Shown: in pieces, positions 1 to 8,293 of the stretch
How the letters are laid out: each line of letters opens with the position of its first letter
How positions within the stretch are numbered: the first letter of the stretch is position 1
Source of the DNA: Paraprevotella sp.
Lineage (GTDB): Bacteria > Bacteroidota > Bacteroidia > Bacteroidales > Bacteroidaceae
Reading direction: 5' to 3'
Assembly: GCA_021205005.1 (NCBI GenBank)
Contig: JAJPYK010000218.1
Span: 1-17,997 of the forward strand
Length of the DNA: 17,997 bases
Position numbers and translations under genes: made by a program
Notes under the pieces: generated by a model
Seen by the model: only the letters and a program-made list of their open reading frames with translations
What the model was told of the DNA's origin: nothing
Database searches by the model: none

Positions 1-16
1 CCGACGATAAACTATG

Positions 17-50
17 AAAAAAGGTTGTGCCAACGTTTTGACACAACCTC
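17..50 (-). terminator. Rho-independent terminator of the arabinofuranosidase gene
   Basis: Read on the minus strand, an 8 bp stem (AGGTTGTG pairing with CACAACCT, plus-strand arms 22-29 and 42-49) is followed directly by a run of T (plus-strand A17-A22). The inner arms can pair further (CAA with TTG) across one mismatch. It lies about 100 bases past the stop of the leftward arabinofuranosidase gene, which fits as its transcript end. The other bases of 1-153 show no gene; there is only a weak imperfect hairpin near 128-145. Confidence 0.8.
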
Positions 51-153
51 CTTTTAGATTCATTCCGTGCTGTGCGTGTGCGTGGGAAGCGTTGGAAACG
101 GGAGTGTCTCCATATCGGACGGATATGCGCCACGCTTCGTGGGCGAAGAACGG

Positions 154-2621
154 TTACGGCTTCCGGCTGTCTTTCAGCAGGCGTAAGTAATAGATGCCCG
201 GAGTGGGCGTGTGGTCTGAGGCTGCGAATTTCACGGTGATCTCGGACAACGTATTTCCCTGTTCGTCTTTCAGATAGGTTTCGGGAATGAGATACTCCGC
301 GTGGTAGAATCCGGTGAAGTTTTTCGGTTTCATGACGATTTCCTTGAACATCTTGCCATTGATTAAATGGTGTACCGGCGTCCGGCATCGGCACTGTGGT
401 AACGACACATGAGCGAGACGTCACGGCTTACGTTTTGGGTGGAGAGGACGTAACTGAACTCTTTTCCAGGCAGGGCATCCACATAGAATTCTCCGGCGTA
501 TGATCCTTTTTCGAATTCGCCTTGCAGGACATGGCCGGCATCACTCTGTTGTTCACCGGTGGTCACGAAGTCCAGCGTGCGGTTTTGCAACTCTTGTGCG
601 GCCTGTTCTTCGGCTGTGACTTCATCTTTCACGGCTGTCCATTCTGCTTGTGTCAGTTGATTCCAGTACACCATGTAGCGGCATTCCTGGAGAGTATAGA
701 ACGGTTGCAAGACAAGATCGGCAAAGCGCGGGCTGTTGTATATCCCGGGTTTGAATTTGAAGCGAAGCGACTTTTTATCTACGATTTCTATATTTTTCAA
801 TACGTCTTCGCGCTGACCGATGAGCATGGGGGCTGAGGTCAGACTCAGTTGGGCACCTTGTGACGGGGCATGATCCATGCGACCCTCTCCGGCAAACTGA
901 CCGACGAGATTTTCCGTGCCGGTGGATGCGCCCAAGAGTACGGGACCGTAGCGGAAGGCCACATAACGGTCATAGTTCGGACAAGGTCTGATTTCCATTG
1001 CCCTCGGCAGGTCCACCTCGATCCGGTCGCCTGATTTCCATGTGCGGTTCAGATAGGCATAACTGCCCGGTGCGGAGGTATCGGAAGAGTATTCCACTCC
1101 GTTCACTTTGATTTTGTATGCACCCTTGCACCATTGCGGGTGGCGCACGGCCAAGACATACCGTCCCCCCTGGTCGACGGTGAGTGTGGTCTTTTCTTCA
1201 TAAGGAAATCCGGTTTGTTGGGTCAGCGCGAAGTTTTTATCTTTCAGACGGCTGGCCACGAAAAGATTGACGAAAAGCGTATCGTTGCCTGGAGAATGCG
1301 CATAGACGAATTCACCGTATTTGCTATGGTTCTCCATGCCGGTGCCCACACAACACCACATGCCTTGGTTGACCTGGGAATACACGTGATAGTGTTGCGG
1401 ACGCAAGCTGGTGAAGTAGACGAAACCTCCCGTGTTCGGGGTTTGGGTGGACAGGTTGTGATTGAGCAGGGCTTGTTCGTAGAAATCGGCGTATTTGGCT
1501 TCCTGTTCGTCGGCAAACAGATCTTCCGTGAGTTTCAGCATGTTGTTCGTGTTGCAGCTTTCCGGTCCATCGGGATTGGTGATGTATTCCGAACTGCGCG
1601 ATGCCGGAAGGAAGTGTTCGCTGACGCTGTTGCCTCCTATGGCGACGGTGCGGTGGTCCACCACTTCCGTCCAGAAGTTGTGGGCCGTCTTGCGATAACT
1701 CTGTATGGACGAGGCGTCGTCCCTGTCGTCTTTCTGTGCGATGCGGGCGAAGCCGATATACTTGGGCACTTGCGTGTTGGCGTGTTTGTTGTCCAGAAAC
1801 GTGGAATTGACGGTTTGCATGTTCGCCACCATCGTGGCGTGGGAATACCGTTTGGCGGCGGTCAGATACTTCTCGTCTCCCGTCATCTGATAAGCGTCCG
1901 CATATACCTCGTTGATGCCGCCATGTTCCGTATCCAATATGTTTTGCAGCGTAGCGTCGTCGAGATGGGCGATGAGGTTGACCCCCCAGTCGCATAGTTT
2001 CAGGAAACAAGCTTTTGCTTTCTCATTACCGCCGTAGACCCAGGCATCGCGTAGCCCGGCGTAAATCTTGTGGACGACGTAGAAGGGAACGTTGCCTCGA
2101 TTTCTGTTATAAGCCGTAAGGTCGCCTTTATACAATCCCGTCCATACCCAATTGTCCGGCAGCCCGCCGATGTATCCGTAAAGTCCTTCGGTGTTGTGGT
2201 CGAACGCCCGTTGGCATTCGTCCATCCGATCCACCATGTAATCCATGCGTTCTTTTAATTGGGCCCGTGTATCTTCGTCTTTCGAGGCGGCATAAGCCAG
2301 AGCCAGTGCCGACAAATAGTGTCCGCCGATATGTCCGTCGAGCCGGAAGTTGCCCGAGCCCCAGTTGGGGAAGTTGGGGTGCAGTTTTTCCCATTCCGTA
2401 AAACCGGCCTGACGGAAGTAAGGCGTGAGCAGACGGTCCGTGTCGTATTCCAACAGGACTTTGTCGTTCAGTTCCATGGCCTGTTTGAAAATGCCTTCGT
2501 TCAGGCTGACTTCTTGTAGGTCGAAGAGGCGGGGGTAGAGTTTGCTTTGTCCTTGCATGGCGGTCGGAATGCAGCAGAAGCATGCTCCGATCAGCGTCGC
2601 GGTGAGTGGGTTGTGTTTCAT
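154..2621 (-). pseudogene. Secreted GH127/GH146-like beta-L-arabinofuranosidase (DUF1680), frameshifted near the C-terminus
   Basis: The family removes beta-L-arabinofuranose from arabinan, arabinogalactan or plant glycoproteins; the exact substrate is not readable here. The N-terminus is a signal peptide (hydrophobic residues 6-21, likely cut near AMQG/Q), so export to the periplasm or beyond is expected. The family's zinc/thiolate catalytic centre is visible: Glu354-x-Cys356 and the Cys423-Cys424 pair, matching the Glu and three Cys of GH127 enzymes. The GNFRLDGHIGGHY segment (residues 90-102) is also typical. The main frame stops at 363-365 after 752 residues. The next frame continues with LINGKMFKEIV and about 60 more residues to a stop at 154-156. 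Adding one T on the coding strand (A365-A367 on the plus strand) restores one protein of about 822 residues. The catalytic domain is complete, so a truncated active enzyme is possible; equally the deletion may be a homopolymer sequencing error. GH127 versus GH146 is not settled; length and secretion lean to GH146. Confidence 0.85.
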
Positions 2622-2674
2622 GTTTTCTGAGTTTAATGCTGTAACGGTTTTCTCCTTTATGGATCAATATCGGG

Positions 2675-2682
2675 CAAAGGTA
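2675..2682 (-). promoter_or_regulatory. Putative Bacteroidetes -7 promoter element for the arabinofuranosidase gene
   Basis: The minus strand reads TACCTTTG, an exact match to the Bacteroidetes TAnnTTTG consensus, 53 bases before the ATG at 2621. No clear TTTG -33 box lies 19 bases upstream, so the promoter may need an activator. That would fit the regulator encoded on the other side. Confidence 0.5.
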
Positions 2683-2752
2683 TCGTTTCCGTACGATTTA
2701 TCCGGGGAAGTAAATCCCAACGAGGGGGGATAAATGTCTTTTGAGCCGAATT

Positions 2753-2783
2753 TCCCCCTTTTATGACGGAAAAGTCCCCCTTT
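2753..2783. repeat. Pair of C-rich direct repeats, 22 bp apart
   Basis: TCCCCCTTT occurs at 2753-2761 and again at 2775-2783, a start-to-start distance of 22. A related run in the opposite orientation (TCCCCCC on the minus strand, 2730-2724) lies just to the left. The spacing equals that of the neighbouring array, but the motif differs. It could be a second regulator site nearer the arabinofuranosidase promoter, or chance in a biased stretch. Confidence 0.5.
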
Positions 2784-2824
2784 CAGGCCGCGGCGGAGAG
2801 GCGCGGCACAAGCCCGGGTGTCGT

Positions 2825-2900
2825 CTTCCGCAGATTGATTTTTTTTCTCCGCAGATTGAGAAATCAATCTCCGCAGATTGAAAAATCGTTCGGCGCAGAA
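2825..2900. repeat. Direct repeat array with 21-22 bp period, putative operator
   Basis: TCCGCAGATTGA occurs exactly at 2827-2838, 2848-2859 and 2870-2881. A degenerate fourth copy (TCGGCGCAGA, 8 of 10 matching the longer unit TCTCCGCAGA) starts at 2890, again 22 bases on. The last steps share a longer unit ending in GARAAATC. Two helical turns between copies put them on one DNA face, as for tandem binding by AraC-type domains. The array also holds a perfect inverted repeat, AGATTGA-GAAA-TCAATCT (2853-2870). It lies upstream of both divergent genes, so it is a natural operator candidate for the AraC-domain regulator encoded next to it. Binding is inferred, not shown. Confidence 0.65.
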
Positions 2901-2991
2901 AAAAAACGGGGCTTCGGATGGGAAAATCTTTCTTTCGTATCAGGCGTTTCGATTCCTTTCCCGATTGCTTCGGAATGGCTGTTTTTTTATT

Positions 2992-2999
2992 TATATTTG
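2992..2999 (+). promoter_or_regulatory. Putative Bacteroidetes -7 promoter element for the sensor-regulator
   Basis: TATATTTG matches TAnnTTTG and lies 18 bases before the ATG at 3018, giving a very short leader. The -33 position 19 bases upstream reads TTCG rather than TTTG, so the match is half a promoter. No Shine-Dalgarno sequence precedes the start, as is common in this phylum. Confidence 0.45.
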
Positions 3000-3017
3000 T
3001 GGCCGTAAACTTCATCG

Positions 3018-5842
3018 ATGATGAAAAGCGTCTTTCTCCTTTTACTTTTAGGACTGTGTGCACACGTGTGGAGTGCGCGGAAGGAACCGGCCGTAGAATA
3101 TATGGAGATTCCCGGATTGAAAAGTTTGCCCGTGAATGCCATTCACCGTATCTTTCAGGACAGCGAGGGCTATATGTGGTACGGTACGGTGGACGGACTT
3201 TGTCGGGACGACGGCTATCAGGTCGAGGTATTCCGTTCCGATTTCCATCATCCGGGGCGTTTGGCTAACAATCTGATCGAATGAATCGCCGAGGACCGAC
3301 AAGGACGCATCTGGTTCGGCACGGACAAGGGCGCGTATCGTCTGGACAAAAGGAACTATGCCGTACAGGCTGTGGATACTCGGGATTTGGCGGGCTGCCG
3401 TGTCCGCCTGATCGCTACCACGAGGGAAGGGAGCATCTGGATTTCAACCGAAGGCACATTGTTCCGGTTCGGGACGGACGGTCGTCTTCTGCGGCGTTAT
3501 CTCACCCGAAACGGGAAACAACCCACTTCGATCTCCGGCTTTTGCGAAGGGCGTAACGGGGAGGTGGTCATGGCCTTTGCCGGCGGACGTGTGTATCGGT
3601 GGGATACGAAGAAAGACGTTTTGCAGGCTTTTCCTTGCGCCATGAGGCATGCCAATCCCGGTGCGATCGTGCAAGACCGCACACAGGATTATTATTGGAT
3701 GGGGACGTGGGGCGACGGCATTGTGCGTTTCGATCCCCATGCCGCCCCCGATTCCATGTGGGTTTATCAGGAACGCCTTTCCGACGTACCGGGAGAGAAC
3801 CGTGTGATTTATCTGGCTCAGGATGCGGTCTCTCATCGGATATGGGCCACGACCTCCGTAGGCTTGTCCGTTTTCGATGTGACGGACGGTCGGCCGGCAG
3901 TGTCCGGGACAGGTTGCGGACTTGCGTCTTCTTCCGTGATGCTGAACGACATTATTTGCGATCGGAACGGTAATCTGTGGGTGTCGGCTTTCGACACGCC
4001 CAGTTTTATTTTGCATTTTCAGGATGATGCTCCGGAAGTGTTTGCTTTACCGTCTTTGCATCGGGAAACGCCTTATCGTCCCGCGGTGATGACGCTATGC
4101 GATAGCGGCGACGGCATTCTGTGGTTTTTTCAGGAGCGTACGGGTGTGTTCCTCTACGATCTGAAGACGGGAAAAACGGTTTCTCATCATGATTTAGCCT
4201 CTACACGACGTTTGCCTCTGCCTTGGGTGAAAGTGATGGCAGAGAGTCGTGATCCTCGTTCCGTGTGGCTGTCTCCCGAATTTGCCTTGTCGGTTTATCG
4301 GCTGAAGCGCGACGGGATGCGAATCGGGTTGCAGGACGAAATCGACTTGTCAGCCTATCCGGCCCATCAGGCGGTCACAACCCTGCTCGAAAGTGACGAC
4401 GGACAACTGTTGTACATTGGGACACTAAAGGGTATCTTGGTCTATGACCTGAAGCGGAAACGGGTGGTACGTGACACAGATTGGGGACATGTGACCCAAA
4501 TGATCTCGTCGCCGGACGGGACGATTTGGGCGGCTACTTACAACCGTGGACTTTATGCACTTTCGCCTCAGGAACGTACATCCCGTTATCCCCTTCGTCA
4601 AGCCTTGTCGTGTTTGGCCCGCACGTCCGACGGACTGTTATGGTTGGGAAGCGATGAAGGCGATTCGCTGTCTTTCGATCCTCACGGCAGGACTTTGCGG
4701 AATTATGATCGGATCTGTCATTTGAACGGTGATATGGTGAACCGCGTGGCCTCTGACGAGTTCAATCATATCTGGATCGGGACGAATCAAAAGGTGATTG
4801 AATTCAATCCGCGTAACGGTTCGTTCCGTACTTACTCCACTTCGGACGGCTCTTTTCGTCTGTGGAGGTTCATTCCCACCTCCTTTTGTTGGGGAAAGGA
4901 CGGCCGTCTTTATTTCGGTGGCATTCCCGGTATCTGTCGCTTTACGCCTTCCAATGCGCTGGACCGTGAGGCCGCTCCCGCCCGTACGGTCATTACTGAC
5001 ATTCGCGTGAACGGGCGTTCCCTCTTTTTCGACGATGCGACGTCCGTTTCTTCCGATAAAGAGGTGTGTCTCGGGCCTTCCGACCGTCAGTTGGTCATCA
5101 GCTTCTCTTCCCTGAACCCGCGGCTGGCCCATAAGATCCGTTATGCCTATCGGATGAAGGGCATCCACGAGGGGTGGCAGTATACTGAGGAGGGACAGCA
5201 TACGGCGGTTTACAGTCATCTGCCCAAAGGGTAATATGTGTTTGAGGTGAAGGCTACGGACGACAACGGGCAGTGGAGCCGTTTGGTTACGACACTCCGT
5301 GTGGAACGCTGTCCGGCTTTTTACGAGACGTGGTGGGTCATTCTCGTTTATCTTCTCCTTGGTTTGTCGGGAATAGGCTACGGTGTCCGCTGTTACGTCA
5401 GACGGATGAAGAGGAAAGACGAAGAGTTGTGGGCCGACAGTGCGGAACTGGTCAGGATGAAGAATTACTTGGATCAGACCGCACCGGACAATGAAGACAC
5501 GGCAGGACTGGATCGGCTTTTGGCCGAGAAAGCCGTGAGAATCGTGGAAGCCCATTTGTCGGAACCGGATTTCGACGTATCGAAACTGGCTGCGGAAATG
5601 AATATGTCGAACTCCACCCTGACTCGTAAGCTCAAGGCTATTACCGGAGACACGCCTCTGGACTTTATCCGTCATATCAAAATGAAGCATGCCCGTTGCA
5701 TGTTGGCCGATCGGAGACGTAATGTGGCCGAAGTGGCGGCTGCATTGGGCTATCCGATCGCAAATACTTTACGTCCTGTTTCAAGAAGGAGTTCGGCATG
5801 ACACCCAGCGAGTGCCAAAAGGCCCGTCCGGACGAGAATTAA
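3018..5842 (+). pseudogene. Membrane glycan sensor with double propeller, Y_Y_Y and AraC HTH but no kinase; three lesions
   Basis: The repaired protein would be about 941 residues. In order: signal peptide or N-terminal anchor (about 1-20), roughly 14 two-component-regulator propeller repeats (pattern D..G.lW.gT..Gl..fd, about 40-650, enough for two seven-bladed propellers), a Y_Y_Y domain (about 656-758), one transmembrane helix (about 772-794), a short charged linker and an AraC-type HTH (about 835-935, ending in KYFTSCFKKEFGMTPSE). This is the periplasmic half and DNA-binding end of a hybrid two-component sensor. Only about 40 residues separate helix and HTH, so the histidine kinase and receiver domains (about 400 residues) are absent. 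Lesions: TGA at 3282-3284 (probably a Ser codon originally), TAA at 5232-5234 inside the Y_Y_Y domain, and loss of one T near 5753 that shifts out of the last HTH helix. The two stops interrupt one continuous frame, so they are substitutions. A second ATG at 3021 could be the start. It probably controlled the divergent arabinofuranosidase; that is inferred from position. Confidence 0.85.
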
Positions 5843-8085
5843 CGTTTTCCTTTGGCGTGTTTGAGTGTATAAGTAACCGTTTGTCCGGCTTTTACTTTGA
5901 CTTTGTCTGTCCAGTCCAGGAACGCGTTGTCGCCTAAGGGACGGGAGGCTTCTTCTGCGCCTTCTGCAAAAAGAGTGACTACGGCATCGTATTTCGTGGG
6001 ATTTTTTATGCGTATGAGGGTTTTCTCCTTGTCATTTCGGACGAGAGAGGCCTCCACTTGATCGAATACATAGATGGAACCACGGTCGGTACGTACATAG
6101 ATGCCCGGAATTTCAAGGGCCATCAATGCACCGTTGGTTTCATTCCACCCGGTTTCCCAGCCGTCGGCACGTGATCCTCTGCGATCGGCGTCGCAGTAAG
6201 TGAGCCGCTCCGTGATCTTTCCGTTGGGTTGTATTCCTTCGGCATGTGCGTGTATGACATCCCGCAAGAGTTCGGCGTAGAGCGTATCGCCGGTCGTCCG
6301 GTAGAGTTTGAACAGCGCGTCGCCCGATTGCGTGCAGAATCCCGGTGCCCCATGTTTGTTTTGCGTGCTGGCCCATACGGAACCTGTCAGGTTTGCTCCT
6401 AATTGTTCCAGCGGAGTGTACGGCGGGAGACGATAGTCTAATGATACGGTCCATGTGGCACATAAGTGGGCGACGTCTCGGGCCTGATTCAAGTAGCGGC
6501 CTTCTCCGGTCAGTTCATACAGTGTCATCAACGAGGTGGTCAGGGCAATGGCTGTCTCGGAATCCGAATTTTGCAGGATGTCGCCGCAACCTCCCGAAGT
6601 GAACCCGCAGAGGGCAAACTGATCATAGAGCTCACGGGCGGCCTGACGGGCCACTTCGAGATATTCCGGACAATGGAAATAAGCGGAGGCCAGGGCGAGA
6701 CCGCCTACGGCCATCGCACCTCCTGTAGTGCGGTATACGGCTACTTCTCCGGTTTCCACATGCAGGTAATTGCCCCAGGTCCTGTTGTTTTTCCATGTGC
6801 GGACAAAAGCATCGGCCCGTCGGCGTACTTCTTTTTCCAAATCCGGTCGGATGAGGTCTGCGCGGTGCATGCGTTCAAGTAGGTTGAACTGTTTCACCAT
6901 CCAGTAAAGTACGTTGCCGTTGCGGCGGGTCAGGCCGATACCGGGTACGACTGCGGCGGCATCGCGGTTAAGTACCGTACCGTCCGGTTGCAGAATGTCG
7001 TAATAGTAACCGCTTTTCCCTTTTGCACGCGGCAGGGCGAAGTCGAATGTGCGTGCTACCCGACGGAGATGTTCCTGATCGCCGAGAGCCAGCATGGGGT
7101 AAGTATCGATGAGTTCTCCTATCCAGCCGTAAGACATCCAGTCGGCACTTTCGGGCCGGTAAAATTCCACGCTGTCCTTTTGGAAATAGCGCAGGTCGAT
7201 ATCCCGGTCCATGATGTTCAGCACTTCGCTCATCGGAATCAAATTGCGTGGAGCCCTGCCGGTGATATGACGCTTTCGGTCTTGCATGAAATGGGCCAGC
7301 AGTTGGGGTACGTCGCGGCAGGGATATGACAGTCTCGTGATGCGTAAAGTGACTTCATCGCCCGGATGCACTTCCATGCCGCGGTCCGGACTTTTGCTGA
7401 AGCCGATGAATTCAGGTTTCTTTTCTCGTACGCCCGGTGCGCTGATGACGAACGTGGCCACGTTGCGGTCGGGCGATTCTTCGACATTAAGTCCATAGTC
7501 TGTCACCGAGTCATTACGCTCGATGCCTTGGTCGGTCAGTAAAAGTATACCTTCGTTTGCCTTGCGGTCTAAAAAGGCGATGGCAGGTGTGGCCGCATTG
7601 CATACGCTGACTTCTATGCGGGAGGGACTGCCGAAGTCTGGGGAAAGTTGCGGGATAGGGTTGGACGTCAATGCCAAGTCCGGCCGGTCGTAGTCCGAAG
7701 GATCCAGTCCTGTGGCGTAATTCCGGTTGACTATGCGTTGCCGGTTTCCATTGTATACCGCGGCCGGAATCATGACGTAGTCATCGCTGCTCCATCGGTA
7801 TCGGTCGAAGGCTACGGCCACGCCGGCTTCCGACAGGTCTTTCAATGCCTTGAAGCGGAAGACGTAAAGAATGCCGCCGGGTACGGTACTTTGTGTGACA
7901 GAGGTACTCCAAACAGAGGACGTATCCGTCAACAGGGTACAGCTTTTCAGGTGTTCTTCTTCGTAACGGCAGTCCAAAAGGCGGATCTCCTGTTTTTCAT
8001 CGAGGGGATTCGGAAGCCATTTTTGGGCTTGCAAGCATAAAGGGCAGAGCAATGCGCAACAGCCCGTTCGGAATCTGTATTTCAT
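5839..8085 (-). CDS. Secreted protein of unrecognised family, putative glycan-active helical barrel enzyme
   Basis: The 748-residue frame is intact. A short signal peptide (about 1-20, likely cut at LQA/Q) predicts export. I do not recognise the family with certainty. The layout can be read as an N-terminal beta-rich domain (about 21-270), a helix-rich middle (about 280-665) with recurring pairs of helices and aromatic/Gly loops, and a C-terminal beta domain (about 670-745). This is the arrangement of (alpha/alpha)-barrel glycoside hydrolases and lyases. Striking conserved-looking loops are TWGNYLHVETG (436-446), GGCGDILQNSDSETA (498-512), WASTQNKHGAPGFCTQSGDA (571-590) and DGWETGWNET (641-650); E509, H578, E644 and E649 are candidate active-site residues, by inference only. 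It has its own promoter (8130-8160), converges on the sensor-regulator gene with a four-base overlap at the stops, and shows no terminator of its own. Its place beside an arabinofuranosidase and a glycan sensor suggests a role in plant glycan breakdown. Confidence 0.8.
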   Translation of the reverse strand: MKYRFRTGCCALLCPLCLQAQKWLPNPLDEKQEIRLLDCRYEEEHLKSCTLLTDTSSVWSTSVTQSTVPGGILYVFRFKALKDLSEAGVAVAFDRYRWSSDDYVMIPAAVYNGNRQRIVNRNYATGLDPSDYDRPDLALTSNPIPQLSPDFGSPSRIEVSVCNAATPAIAFLDRKANEGILLLTDQGIERNDSVTDYGLNVEESPDRNVATFVISAPGVREKKPEFIGFSKSPDRGMEVHPGDEVTLRITRLSYPCRDVPQLLAHFMQDRKRHITGRAPRNLIPMSEVLNIMDRDIDLRYFQKDSVEFYRPESADWMSYGWIGELIDTYPMLALGDQEHLRRVARTFDFALPRAKGKSGYYYDILQPDGTVLNRDAAAVVPGIGLTRRNGNVLYWMVKQFNLLERMHRADLIRPDLEKEVRRRADAFVRTWKNNRTWGNYLHVETGEVAVYRTTGGAMAVGGLALASAYFHCPEYLEVARQAARELYDQFALCGFTSGGCGDILQNSDSETAIALTTSLMTLYELTGEGRYLNQARDVAHLCATWTVSLDYRLPPYTPLEQLGANLTGSVWASTQNKHGAPGFCTQSGDALFKLYRTTGDTLYAELLRDVIHAHAEGIQPNGKITERLTYCDADRRGSRADGWETGWNETNGALMALEIPGIYVRTDRGSIYVFDQVEASLVRNDKEKTLIRIKNPTKYDAVVTLFAEGAEEASRPLGDNAFLDWTDKVKVKAGQTVTYTLKHAKGKR

Positions 8086-8129
8086 ACGGAGCGTGTCAAG
8101 TATAAAGGTTCATAGTATTCTTAATGATG

Positions 8130-8160
8130 CAAACTTATGGTTTTATCGGTTCATGGCAAA
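8130..8160 (-). promoter_or_regulatory. Bacteroidetes-type promoter of the 748-residue secreted protein gene
   Basis: On the minus strand TTTG (plus 8157-8160) is followed after exactly 19 bases by TAAGTTTG (plus 8130-8137), matching both boxes of the Bacteroidetes sigma-ABfr consensus. Transcription would begin near 8126, leaving a leader of about 40 bases before the ATG at 8085. Confidence 0.75.
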
Positions 8161-8223
8161 GGTTTTTAAATATTATTCAGGCTTTTGGGAAATGGGAGTG
8201 CTTTTCTTCTAAAAAAACATACG

Positions 8224-8270
8224 AAAAATCCCCGCTTCGGTTCTTCTCTATGAAAAATACGAAGCGGGGA
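8224..8270 (-). terminator. Rho-independent terminator of the gltB-gltD-asnB-dapF-dapL operon
   Basis: A perfect 11 bp stem, TCCCCGCTTCG (8229-8239) with CGAAGCGGGGA (8260-8270), encloses a 20-base A/T-rich loop. On the minus strand it is followed by five T (plus A8224-A8228) and, a little later, by a longer T run. It begins 24 bases past the dapL stop and separates the operon from the promoter of the next leftward gene. Confidence 0.88.
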
Positions 8271-8293
8271 ATAAGTTTATGGATGATTGGGGA

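Larger units (their letters stand above)
2622..3017. promoter_or_regulatory. Divergent intergenic control region
   Basis: This 396-base spacer separates two genes that point away from each other. From left to right it contains a minus-strand -7 element (2675-2682), a pair of C-rich direct repeats (2753-2783), a 21-22 bp direct repeat array (2825-2900) and a plus-strand -7 element (2992-2999). No credible gene was found in it: open frames crossing it are low-complexity translations of the repeats and homopolymers. Confidence 0.75.

Noticed and set aside
363..370. Programmed -1 frameshift in the arabinofuranosidase gene
   Set aside because: The site does not fit an X XXY YYZ slippery heptamer, and re-pairing of the P-site tRNA would be poor; a simple one-base deletion explains it.
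1134..1997. Plus-strand open frame of 287 codons
   Set aside because: It is antisense to the GH127/GH146 catalytic domain and has no family features.
2561..2621. Lipoprotein signal in the arabinofuranosidase
   Set aside because: Cysteines lie in the hydrophobic stretch, but IGAC is a poor lipobox and sits too early; a signal peptidase I site near residue 24 fits better.
2763..3008. Small open frames in the divergent spacer
   Set aside because: They translate the direct repeats and homopolymers, have no ribosome site, and fall in a region explained by promoters and repeats.
3282..3284. TGA as a selenocysteine or recoded codon in the sensor
   Set aside because: The site is a propeller loop where a small polar residue is usual, no SECIS-like hairpin was seen, and a second, TAA stop and a frameshift occur in the same gene.
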